Source: Thermoleophilaceae bacterium
GTDB lineage: Bacteria; Actinomycetota; Thermoleophilia; Solirubrobacterales; Thermoleophilaceae
NCBI GenBank assembly: GCA_013813135.1
Contig: JACCSF010000329.1
Span: 1-6,064, forward strand
Length of the DNA stretch: 6,064 nucleotides
Direction of reading: 5' to 3'
Both the position numbers and the translations under genes were made by a program. Under the pieces are notes generated by a model. That model did not search any database, had not been told where the DNA came from, and saw only the letters and a program-made list of their open reading frames with translations. Shown in pieces: positions 1-6,064 of the stretch (its first letter is position 1; every line of letters begins with the position of its first letter).

Positions 1-902
1 TCGCGGCGCTGGGCCTGCTCGGGCGCCGCCTGGCCGGCGACCGCGCCGGGCTGCTGGCGGCCGCTGTGGCCGCCCTCTACCCGACCCTGATCGCCGCCGA
101 CGGCGCGATGATGACCGAGTCGCTCTACGGCGTGTTCGCCGCCGTTGCGATGCTTGCGGCCTACCGGCTGCTCGACGCCCCGAGCCTGGGGCGGGCGCTG
201 GTCCTCGGCCTGGTGCTCGGCGTAGGCGCCCACGCCCGCGCCGAAGCGCTGCTGATGCTCCCGCTGCTGCTGGTGGGGGTGCTGCGCCGGCCTGGCGGCC
301 TGAAGGCGGCCGCCGCCGTCTGCGCGGCGTTTGCGGTGGTGCTGGTGCCCTGGACCGTGCGCAACTGGTCGGCGTTCGACCGGCCGGTGCTGATCGCCAC
401 CGAGGGCGGTGAGACGCTCGCGGGCGCCAATTGCGACGTCACCTACTACGGCGAGCGGATCGGCACCTGGCAGGTGTCGTGCGCCGCGTTCTCAGGGCGC
501 GGCAACGAGGCCGCCGAGCTGAACGAGGCCGGCCGCAAGGGCATCCGCTTCGCGCGCGAGCACGTCGGGCGGCTGCCGCTGGTGGCCGGAGCCCGGCTCG
601 CCCGCACCTGGGGCCTGTGGCGCCCGTTCGCGGTGCCAGAGGGGCGGCGGGCCTGGGTGCAGCAGATCGGCACCGCGCTCTACTTCGTGCTGATCCCGCT
701 CGCCGTCTACGGCTTCATCCTGCTGCGGCGCAGTCGGGTGCCGGTCTGGATCCTGATGGCGCCGTTCATCACGGTCACGGTTACCGCGCTGCTGGCCTAC
801 GGCTCGATCCGCTTCCGCCACTCGGCGGAGCTGTCGCTGGTGGTGCTGGCGGCGGTGGCGCTCGATCGGCTGCTGCCTTCCGCGTGGGCGGAGGCCGCAT
901 GA
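1..902 (+). CDS. PMT-like (GT39-type) membrane glycosyltransferase, 5' end outside window
   Basis: The frame is open to the left edge (first full codon at 3), so an in-window start such as GTG 66 would be artificial; 299 residues are visible and perhaps 150-200 N-terminal residues are missing. Family members are integral membrane GT-C enzymes that move a sugar from a polyprenyl-phosphate donor to an extracytoplasmic acceptor. Visible here, numbering from the first full codon, are hydrophobic helices, an MMTES segment (Glu39), an ARAE segment (Arg79, Glu81), PWTVRNW (116-122), then a loop with GANCDVTYYG and a second cysteine (Cys144, Cys160). That loop is common in actinobacterial PMT-like proteins and could form an external disulfide. 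The C-terminal part has two or three more helices and ends in a short Ala-rich tail. The first external loop, which carries the usual catalytic acidic residue, lies outside the window, so activity cannot be judged. The stop overlaps the next start (ATGA, 899-902), implying co-translation. The family call is firm; the substrate is unknown. Confidence 0.85.
   Translation, partial: AALGLLGRRLAGDRAGLLAAAVAALYPTLIAADGAMMTESLYGVFAAVAMLAAYRLLDAPSLGRALVLGLVLGVGAHARAEALLMLPLLLVGVLRRPGGLKAAAAVCAAFAVVLVPWTVRNWSAFDRPVLIATEGGETLAGANCDVTYYGERIGTWQVSCAAFSGRGNEAAELNEAGRKGIRFAREHVGRLPLVAGARLARTWGLWRPFAVPEGRRAWVQQIGTALYFVLIPLAVYGFILLRRSRVPVWILMAPFITVTVTALLAYGSIRFRHSAELSLVVLAAVALDRLLPSAWAEAA
890..894 (+). promoter_or_regulatory. 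Shine-Dalgarno for the YfhO-family gene
   Basis: A perfect GGAGG lies four bases before the ATG at 899, inside the last codons of the preceding gene. The spacing is a little short but usable. It fixes the start of the YfhO-like gene at 899, although the frame stays open well upstream to 431. Confidence 0.7.
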
Positions 903-3307
903 CCTGGCTGCGCCGCCACCCCGCCGCCGCCGCGGCGCTGGTCTACGCCGTGCTGTCCGTGCTCCTCTACGCCCCCGCCCTGCGGCCGGGGCACACGCTG
1001 TCGGCGGCCGACTACCTCTGGACGGCCGCGCCGTGGGCCGCCGAGCGGCCGAGCGACGTGCGCGTGTTCGGGTCGAACTACGAGCTGGTGGACTCGGCCG
1101 TCCAGTTCCAGCCGTGGTTGGAGTACACCCGCGACCGCCTGCCCGACATCCCGCTCTGGAACCCCCAGATCGGCTCCGGGCGCCCCTTCCTCGCGAACGC
1201 CCAGTCGGCGATCCTGTCGCCCTTCAGCCTGCCCGCCTACGTGCTGCCGTTCTGGTGGTCGCTCGGCGTGATCGGAGTGCTCAAGGCGTTCGTCGCCGCC
1301 TTCGGGACGTATCTGCTCGGGCGCGCGCTCGGCATGCGCTTCGGCGGCGCGCTGCTCGCCGGGCTCGTCTACGCCTTCTGCCTCTACCTGCTTGTGTGGG
1401 AATCGTGGCCGCAGACCAATGTCTGGTCGCTGGCGCCGTGGCTGTGGCTGCTCACCGAGCGGGTGATCCACCGCCCGCGGGCGCTCCCTGTGGCGGGCCT
1501 GGCGCTCGTGGTGGCCGTGCAGTTCTTCGGCGGCCACCCGGAGTCCAACTTCCACCTGATCGCCGCGGCGGTCATCTTCTTCGCCTTGCGGTTGGTCGTG
1601 CTCCGGCGCGAGGGCGCGCTGCCGGGAGTGCGGCGTCCGATCCTGGGTTTCGCGGCGGGCCTGGCCTGGGGGGCGGCGCTCGCCGCGGTGACCCTGGTGC
1701 CGTTCCTGGAGCTGCTGCTGCGGTCGAGCGACGTGGAGGTCCGCCAGGGCTTCTCCGAGATTGCGCTGTCCAAGAAGTACCTGCTCGGTTTCGCGCTCTA
1801 CGACTACTGGGGCCGCGCGACGCATACCGCCGTGGACGCGTTCGCCCAGGAGCGCGCGCTGTACGCCGGCGCGTTCCCGCTCGTGCTGGTAGCGGCCGCG
1901 CTGATCGTGCGGCCGACGCTCCAGCGGGTCTGCTTCGCGCTGTTCTGCGGCTTTCTGCTGGCGGTGGTCCTCGGCGTTCCGCCGGTCCCCGAGCTCGCCC
2001 GGCACCTCCCGATCGTCAAGACCGGCAACCACCTGCGCGTGGTGTTCATCCTGATGCTGTGCCTCGCGCTGCTCGCGGGATGGGGACTGGACGAGCTCAG
2101 CGAGCGAGACCCGCCGCGGCGGAACATCGTCCTCGCCGTGGCGCTCGGACTGCTCGTCCTGCCAGTCCTCGTCCTGGCCGCGCGCGGCGACCTGTCCGCC
2201 GGGGTGCTGGGCCAGGCGCTGAAGACGGCGTCGGGGCAGTCCTGGCCCGCGCCGCCTCCCGACGCCGAGGGCCTGGAGGCGATCAGGATGGCGGCACTTC
2301 TCGCGTGGCTGGCATTCATGGGCGGGGCCGTGCTGCTGCTGGTCGGGCGACTGCGACTGCGCCGGCGCCTCGGCGCTACGGCGTTCGTCGTGCTCGCCTG
2401 CGCGCTCGTCACCGCTGACCTGTTCAAGGCCGGGATGGGCGCCACGCCCGCCATCGAGACGGCCGCTGCCAGGCAGCCGTCGACGCCCGGGGTCGCGCAG
2501 CTGCGCTCGCGCGGGCGCAACCGCTTCGTCGGGCTGGAGCGACCGCTCGGGCCGTCCCCGCTGGTGCCGAACATGGCCATGCGCTGGCGCCTCTACGACG
2601 CGCGCAGCTACGACTTGCCGGTGGAGCGCCGTTACGACCGGCTGTGGCGCCGCGCCGTCCGCGAGGGCGGACCGACCGACACACCGACCACGAGCGCGAA
2701 GCTCACTGCCCGCTCCCTGCCGGCTCTCCGCCTCCTGAGCGTGACCGATGTCGTCCAGGATCCCGCCGAGCCACCGATCGAGAAGCCGGCGCTCGCGGTC
2801 GCCTACGACGAGCGCGACTTGCGCGTGTACTCGCTGCCGCGCGCGCTGCCGCGGGCGGGCGTGGTCGCCTCCCAGCGCGTGGCGCCCACCGAGGCTGAGC
2901 AGCTGGACGCGGTGCTCGAGCCCTCGTTCGATGGTCGCCGGACGGTGGTCACGGGCACACCGCTCCCCGGGCTCGACGAGGCACCGCTACCCGGCTCCGC
3001 GGGCAGCGCGCGCATCACGACCTACGAGCCCGAGCGGGTCGTGGTCGACGCAACCGCCCGCCGGTCGGCGGAGCTCGTGCTGACCGACCTCCACTTCCCC
3101 GGGTGGAAGGTCACGCTCGACGGGGAGCCGGCCGACCTCCACCGCGTCGACTACCTGCTGCGTGGCACGAGTCTGCCGCCCGGGCGCCACCGGGTGGAGT
3201 TCCGCTACGAACCGTCGTCCTTCCGTGTCGGCTGGATCGTCAGCCTGCTCGCGCTGGCCGGCCTGATCGCGGCGACCGCGGCCGGCCTGCGGCGCAGGCG
3301 CGCGTAG
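899..3307 (+). CDS. YfhO-family membrane glycosyltransferase
   Basis: This is an 802-residue multi-spanning membrane protein of the YfhO type (GT-C-like). In Bacillus, YfhO transfers sugar from an undecaprenyl-phosphate carrier to lipoteichoic acid. The N-terminus has a first helix (about 12-27), then a loop with DSAVQFQPW (Asp65), PLWNP (85-89) and a GSGRPF...NAQSAILSP stretch, the family's typical signature. A GGHPE motif sits at 211-215, followed by many helices. A soluble region (about 490-775) ends with the diagnostic FPGW around 733-736, a DGE turn, a PPGRHRVEFRY strand and a last helix (about 778-797) with a basic tail. Length fits the family. ATG 899 was chosen because it has GGAGG upstream, overlaps the previous stop as ATGA, and begins the membrane-protein sequence; residues read further upstream in this frame are an Arg/Ala-rich shadow of the previous gene. 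The stop is 21 bases before the GT2 gene. The family call is strong; donor sugar and acceptor are unknown. Confidence 0.87.
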   Translation: MTWLRRHPAAAAALVYAVLSVLLYAPALRPGHTLSAADYLWTAAPWAAERPSDVRVFGSNYELVDSAVQFQPWLEYTRDRLPDIPLWNPQIGSGRPFLANAQSAILSPFSLPAYVLPFWWSLGVIGVLKAFVAAFGTYLLGRALGMRFGGALLAGLVYAFCLYLLVWESWPQTNVWSLAPWLWLLTERVIHRPRALPVAGLALVVAVQFFGGHPESNFHLIAAAVIFFALRLVVLRREGALPGVRRPILGFAAGLAWGAALAAVTLVPFLELLLRSSDVEVRQGFSEIALSKKYLLGFALYDYWGRATHTAVDAFAQERALYAGAFPLVLVAAALIVRPTLQRVCFALFCGFLLAVVLGVPPVPELARHLPIVKTGNHLRVVFILMLCLALLAGWGLDELSERDPPRRNIVLAVALGLLVLPVLVLAARGDLSAGVLGQALKTASGQSWPAPPPDAEGLEAIRMAALLAWLAFMGGAVLLLVGRLRLRRRLGATAFVVLACALVTADLFKAGMGATPAIETAAARQPSTPGVAQLRSRGRNRFVGLERPLGPSPLVPNMAMRWRLYDARSYDLPVERRYDRLWRRAVREGGPTDTPTTSAKLTARSLPALRLLSVTDVVQDPAEPPIEKPALAVAYDERDLRVYSLPRALPRAGVVASQRVAPTEAEQLDAVLEPSFDGRRTVVTGTPLPGLDEAPLPGSAGSARITTYEPERVVVDATARRSAELVLTDLHFPGWKVTLDGEPADLHRVDYLLRGTSLPPGRHRVEFRYEPSSFRVGWIVSLLALAGLIAATAAGLRRRRA

Positions 3308-3328
3308 CCGTCCGTATCCTGCGCGCCC

Positions 3329-4015
3329 GTGCTCTCAGTGCTCATGCCCGTGTACAACGAGGTCGCCACCGTCAAGCAGGCGATCGACGAGGTCCTCGCC
3401 GCCGACATCGGCATGGAGATCGAGTTGATCGTCGTGGACGACGGCTCGACCGACGGCACCCTCGAGATCCTGGACCGCACCGACTGGCCCGCCAGGGTCC
3501 GCGTGATCAAGCACGACCGCAACCAGGGCAAGGGCGCCGCCGTCCGCACGGCGCTCCAGGCCGCGCGCGGCGAGTTTGCCGCGATCTTCGACGCCGACCT
3601 CGAGTACGACCCCGCCGACCTCGCCAACCTGCTCCCGCCGCTCCTCAAGGGGGACACCAATGCCGTGTTCGGTGTGCGTGTCTTCGACGGCTACACCAGC
3701 CACTCGTTCCTCTTCGTCCTGGGCAACAGGGGGGTCACGCTGGTGGCGAACGTGCTGTTCAACGTCTACCTGCGCGACCTGATGACCTGCCACAAGGCGA
3801 TCCGCACCGACGTCTTTAGAAGCCTCCCGCTGCACGCCTCAGGCTTTGCGATCGAGCCGGAGATCGCGGCCCGCCTGCTGCAACGGGGGGAGCGCATCTT
3901 CGAGGTGCCGGTGCACTACAAGGCGCGCGGCAGCGACGAGGGCAAGAAGCTGACCGCTACGGACGGCCTGCGCGTCGTGGCGACCCTGGTGCGTTGCCGG
4001 CTCACGCGAAGCTGA
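3329..4015 (+). CDS. DPM1-like family 2 glycosyltransferase (probable polyprenyl-phosphate sugar synthase)
   Basis: The 228-residue protein is a GT-A-fold GT2 enzyme resembling dolichyl/polyprenyl-phosphate mannosyl- or glucosyltransferases, which move a sugar from a nucleotide donor to a polyprenyl phosphate at the inner membrane face. Visible are the opening strand with MPVYNE (6-11), VVDDGSTDGT (35-44), NQGKGAA (65-71), the metal-binding DAD (Asp88, Asp90) followed by LEYDP, a VFGVR strand (113-117), DLMTCHKA (150-157), FAIEPEIAA (173-181), EVPVHYKAR and EGKK near the end. These are the conserved positions of the family, so it looks active. There is no C-terminal membrane domain, unlike CsbB or GtrB; it is the short DPM1 type. 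GTG 3329 is the only sensible start: the same frame is closed by the YfhO-gene TAG at 3305 with no start codon between, and the next starts (GTG 3338, ATG 3344) would cut into the first strand. No Shine-Dalgarno is visible, so translation probably depends on the upstream gene. The sugar cannot be predicted. Confidence 0.88.
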   Translation: MLSVLMPVYNEVATVKQAIDEVLAADIGMEIELIVVDDGSTDGTLEILDRTDWPARVRVIKHDRNQGKGAAVRTALQAARGEFAAIFDADLEYDPADLANLLPPLLKGDTNAVFGVRVFDGYTSHSFLFVLGNRGVTLVANVLFNVYLRDLMTCHKAIRTDVFRSLPLHASGFAIEPEIAARLLQRGERIFEVPVHYKARGSDEGKKLTATDGLRVVATLVRCRLTRS

Positions 4016-4034
4016 GCGGCTGACCCTGTGAGCC
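3999..4034. repeat. 7-bp inverted repeat spanning the GT2 stop codon
   Basis: GGCTCAC at 3999-4005 and its exact reverse complement GTGAGCC at 4028-4034 flank a 22-base loop that contains the TGA at 4013. There is no T-run afterwards, so this is not a typical intrinsic terminator. It could be a weak structure at the end of the first transcript, or chance in GC-rich DNA. Confidence 0.3.
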
Positions 4035-4092
4035 CGAAAGGCGGCGAGCAGGTAGTGCGCATCGGCTTCGGCACCCCGCCCCCGCCGGGGAG

Positions 4093-4111
4093 CCGGAGGC
4101 CCCGGGTCCGG
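4093..4111 (+). repeat. 5-bp stem upstream of the fourth gene, touching its Shine-Dalgarno
   Basis: CCGGA (4093-4097) can pair with TCCGG (4107-4111) over a nine-base loop. The last two bases of the right arm (4110-4111) are also the first two of the GGAG ribosome-binding site. This could damp translation of the downstream gene, but stems of this size are frequent by chance at this base composition. Confidence 0.2.
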
Positions 4112-4113
4112 AG
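4110..4113 (+). promoter_or_regulatory. Shine-Dalgarno for the 4122 gene
   Basis: GGAG with an eight-base spacer precedes ATG 4122, an ideal distance. It favours this start over the in-frame ATGs at 4128 and 4155. No promoter boxes could be recognised in the 106-base gap 4016-4121. Confidence 0.6.
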
Positions 4114-4121
4114 TCGCCGCA

Positions 4122-5819
4122 ATGCCGATGGACAACCACCGTCTCGGTGATGCGATGAACTGGGGCGCCGCGGCCAGACGCCGGGGGGCCGAGCTATGGC
4201 TCCTGCTGGCCGTCGGCCTGGCGGCGGCCCTGCCGATCGTCCTCGCGGCGGGCTATGCGATCGTGCACGACTGGACGCCGTTGGGCGACGACGCCTACAT
4301 CGCCACCCGGGGGTTCGACGTGTTCACCGACCGCGCTCCGCTCGTCGGCCAGCGCTCCTCGGGCGCGTCCGGGGTTCTCGACGAAACGGCGTACAACCTC
4401 GGGCCGCTGCTCTTCTGGGTGATGGCGCTGCCCGCGCGGCTCCCGGACGGCGTCTTCATGGCGCTCCTGGCGGGCGCGATCAACATCGCCTCGGTGGTCG
4501 GCGCGGTGGCTCTGGCACGCAGGCGCGGAGGGCTGCCTCTCATGTTCGCGACCGCCATCGTCATCGCCTTGATGCTGGCTTCGCTTCCGGCCGAGGCCTA
4601 CAGCGACGTCTGGAACCCGTCGATCCCGCTGATGCCGCTCCTGCTGCTCGTTTTCCTGGCCTGGTCGATTGCCTGCGGCGACTACCGGCTTCTGCCCGTG
4701 GCCGTGCTGGTGGCGAGCTTCGAGGCCCAGGCTCACCTGACCTTCGTGGCACCGGCCCTCGGCTTGATGGTCGGCGCGCTCGCCTGCGCCGCGCTCTTTC
4801 GGGTCAAGGGCCAGGGGCTGTCGCGGCGCCTGGCGATCGTCACCGCGCTGGTGGCGCTGGCCTGCTGGAGCGCGCCTCTGATCGACCAGGCCGTCAACCG
4901 GCCGGGCAACTTCGTCCTGCTGGTCAGGTCCGCCTCGGCCGACGAGCCGACGCTCGGCGCCGATGCCGGCTGGCGGGCGCTGGTCCACGCGTTTGGAGTC
5001 CGTCCGTGGTGGCTCAAGAACAGCCCGTACCCACTCGAGCGGCTCGGCGATCTGAGCGTCGGTCCGACGAAGCGCGCTGCCGCGTCCGCCGTGCTCCTGC
5101 TGGCGGCGCTGGTCGTCGTGCTGTTCCTGGGCTGGCGGCGCCGGCGGGTGGATGTCTTCGCCGCCGCCGCCCTGGCATTGGCGCTCTGCGCCGCCGTGGC
5201 CGTCGCCGCCGCCTCGACGCCCCAGAACGCCGCCGCGACCGTGTCGTACACGTTGCGCTGGGCCTCGCCGGCGGGAGCCTGTGTCTGGCTGTTGCTCGGC
5301 TGGTCGATCCTGACCTTGGCGCCCGCGCCCAGCCGACTGCTGCGGGCGCCGCGCCCGCGTTTCGCCGTCGCCGGGGGGCTCGCCGCGACGGTGCTCGTCG
5401 GCGCCGCGATCGCGATCAGGGAGAATCCGCCCCGCAGCGAGCCCTACGAGCCGATGCGCGCCATCATCGACCGGCTGGACGCGGAGCTGCCGTCGGGCGG
5501 CACGACGTGGGTCGAATCGGTCGGGACGAACGAGACCTTCGGCATGGACTCCGGCTTCCTCGTCGGGATCGTCTACTGGCTGCGACGGACGGGCAGGAAC
5601 GTGGTCACGGCGCCCGCGGTGGCGGACAGGCTGAGCGACGCCTACGGGCGCGGGCCCTACGACCGCGTACTGCGCCTGACGGTAAACGTGCCGCCCGATC
5701 CGGATGCGCGCCTGGTCGCCCAGGTCAGGGCCACCGATCCGCTCATGCAGGATGCGGTGCCGAAGCGGATCGTCAGCGTGACGCTCAGACCCGAGCGCGG
5801 CGTGGCCGCCGCGCCCTAG
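4122..5819 (+). CDS. Uncharacterised GT-C-like multi-spanning membrane protein
   Basis: I cannot assign this 565-residue protein to a named family. It has about 11-12 predicted membrane helices (roughly 25-48, 92-108, 110-133, 138-156, 166-184, 187-226 as two, 237-256, 318-338, 344-364, 379-400, 414-432) and a soluble C-terminal domain (about 433-565), probably outside the membrane. After helix 1 comes a loop with GDDAYI (Asp56, Asp57), FDVFTDRAPLVG (65-76) and YNLGPLLFW (91-99). Later are WNPSIP (164-169) and EAQAHL (201-206). Acidic residues in the first external loop plus these patches are what GT-C glycosyltransferases show, and the genes to its left support that role. ATG 4122 is the first start after an in-frame TAG at 4053 and has a well-placed GGAG. 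ATG 4155 is a possible alternative that would remove 11 residues before the first helix. It lies 106 bases after the GT2 gene, on the same strand, and may be a separate or attenuated unit. That it is a gene is nearly certain; the enzymatic role is inferred. Confidence 0.8.
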   Translation: MPMDNHRLGDAMNWGAAARRRGAELWLLLAVGLAAALPIVLAAGYAIVHDWTPLGDDAYIATRGFDVFTDRAPLVGQRSSGASGVLDETAYNLGPLLFWVMALPARLPDGVFMALLAGAINIASVVGAVALARRRGGLPLMFATAIVIALMLASLPAEAYSDVWNPSIPLMPLLLLVFLAWSIACGDYRLLPVAVLVASFEAQAHLTFVAPALGLMVGALACAALFRVKGQGLSRRLAIVTALVALACWSAPLIDQAVNRPGNFVLLVRSASADEPTLGADAGWRALVHAFGVRPWWLKNSPYPLERLGDLSVGPTKRAAASAVLLLAALVVVLFLGWRRRRVDVFAAAALALALCAAVAVAAASTPQNAAATVSYTLRWASPAGACVWLLLGWSILTLAPAPSRLLRAPRPRFAVAGGLAATVLVGAAIAIRENPPRSEPYEPMRAIIDRLDAELPSGGTTWVESVGTNETFGMDSGFLVGIVYWLRRTGRNVVTAPAVADRLSDAYGRGPYDRVLRLTVNVPPDPDARLVAQVRATDPLMQDAVPKRIVSVTLRPERGVAAAP

Positions 5820-5994
5820 GCCCGACCCGTCCCGGCGCCAGGTTCAGCTCCGAGCCGCGCCGCCTCAGGTTGTCGAACGCGACCACCTCCCAGTCCCGGT
5901 GACGGCCGGCCAGCTCGACCGCCAGGTTGGCGCCAACGAAGCCGGCACCCCCGGTGACCAGGACGCCGCGCGCCGCGCTCTCGGTCTGCGCCAT
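5785..5994 (-). pseudogene. Truncated 5' fragment of an NAD-dependent nucleotide-sugar epimerase (CDP-paratose 2-epimerase-like)
   Basis: The first 52 or so residues are the start of an extended short-chain dehydrogenase/epimerase. VLVTGGAGFVG (11-21) carries the NAD-binding GxxGxxG (Gly15, Gly18, Gly21), followed by ANLAVELA, a WEVVAFDN strand with Asp41 at the end of beta-2, and RRRGSELNL (44-52). The FDNLxRRGSELNL style is typical of CDP-paratose/tyvelose 2-epimerases, so that subtype is likely but not certain. Full enzymes are about 310-350 residues. Here homology stops near 5838, and the remaining residues (54-69) are an Arg/Pro-rich antisense of the end of the fourth gene, up to a TGA at 5785-5787. 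No minus-strand frame beyond 5838 continues the expected strand, so this is a deletion or rearrangement and not a frameshift. ATG 5994 is preferred over GTG 5997 because it overlaps the previous gene's stop as TGATG. The catalytic Ser/Tyr-Lys region is absent, so the product cannot be a working epimerase. Confidence 0.75.
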
Positions 5995-6064
5995 CACCGC
6001 GCGGCGACGCTAACCGGCCGCTGCTCGCGCTCCGTCGCGGGCATCCAGTCGGCTGGAGCGGCGC
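5994..6064 (-). CDS. C-terminal end of an unidentified minus-strand gene (partial)
   Basis: Reading the minus strand, a frame open to the right edge gives 22 residues ending EQRPVSVAAR and a TGA at 5996-5994. This TGA shares its last base with the epimerase ATG (TGATG), the normal arrangement of coupled genes in one operon. The tail is too short to identify. A second minus-strand frame ends with TAG at 6012-6010 and cannot be ruled out as the true gene end. The TGATG overlap is the main reason for the present choice. Confidence 0.4.
   Translation of the reverse strand, partial: AAPADWMPATEREQRPVSVAAR

Noticed and set aside
431..898. In-frame upstream extension of the YfhO-family gene to 431
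   Set aside because: The extension is an Arg/Ala-rich out-of-frame reading of the PMT-like gene with no membrane-protein character; the GGAGG and ATGA overlap place the start at 899.
797..2032. Minus-strand open frame of 411 codons opposite the YfhO-family gene
   Set aside because: The composition is extremely rich in Arg, Gln, Glu, Gly and His with no recognisable domain; it is the antisense image of a hydrophobic protein gene.
1033..2418. Plus-strand open frame of 461 codons inside the YfhO-family gene
   Set aside because: An Arg/Ala/Pro-rich low-complexity shadow frame; no conserved motif and no start signal.
3812..3824. Small A/T-rich patch with rare codons (TTT, AGA) in the GT2 gene
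   Set aside because: Only a few codons long, inside a conserved and intact family region; not enough to suggest transfer or regulation.
4194..4988. Minus-strand open frame of 264 codons opposite the fourth gene
   Set aside because: A Gln/Arg/His-rich antisense shadow with no domain.
5785..5836. Frameshift as the cause of the short epimerase
   Set aside because: All minus-strand frames in this stretch were read; none continues the epimerase, and the DNA is the coding end of the convergent gene.
5815..5840. Terminator between the convergent genes (palindromes CCTAGG and GGCGCC)
   Set aside because: These are isolated 6-base palindromes with no longer stem and no T-run.
4196..5902. Long plus-strand open frame, 568 codons, overlapping the fourth gene
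   Set aside because: Its translation is Arg/Gly/Ala-rich without helices or motifs, as expected for an alternative frame of a very GC-rich gene; the 4122 frame has clear membrane helices and a ribosome-binding site.

Overview
The window is very GC-rich (clearly above 70% by eye) and densely coded. It has short overlaps and gaps between genes and frequent GTG/CTG codons. This fits a high-GC actinobacterium; the PMT-like protein and the CDP-sugar-type epimerase fragment look like those of Thermoleophilia/Solirubrobacterales, but that placement is an impression from protein style, not a search result.

Layout: positions 1-4015 hold a tightly packed plus-strand run. It starts with the 3' part of a PMT-like (GT39-type, GT-C fold) membrane glycosyltransferase (1-902). 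This overlaps by ATGA a YfhO-family membrane glycosyltransferase (899-3307). After 21 bases comes a soluble DPM1-like family 2 glycosyltransferase (3329-4015). A 106-base gap with its own Shine-Dalgarno follows, then a fourth plus-strand gene (4122-5819) for a large multi-spanning membrane protein that looks GT-C-like but belongs to no family I can name. The right end is convergent: a 5' fragment of an NAD-dependent nucleotide-sugar epimerase lies on the minus strand (about 5785-5994). It is cut after about 52 recognisable residues, right at the end of the fourth gene. Upstream of it on the same strand is the last 22 codons of another gene, joined by a TGATG stop-start overlap.

How the genes may work together: a DPM1-like GT2 normally charges a polyprenyl phosphate with a sugar from a nucleotide donor. 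GT-C membrane enzymes then use that lipid-linked sugar on the outer face of the membrane. One GT2 next to three GT-C-type proteins therefore suggests a cell-envelope glycosylation locus. The YfhO-GT2 adjacency resembles the known CsbB-YfhO pairing of Bacillus. Substrate and acceptor cannot be read from the sequence. I see no CRISPR array, RNA gene, insertion sequence or clear terminator. The most unusual point is the sharply truncated epimerase. I do not see convincing evidence for a wholly new type of system here.
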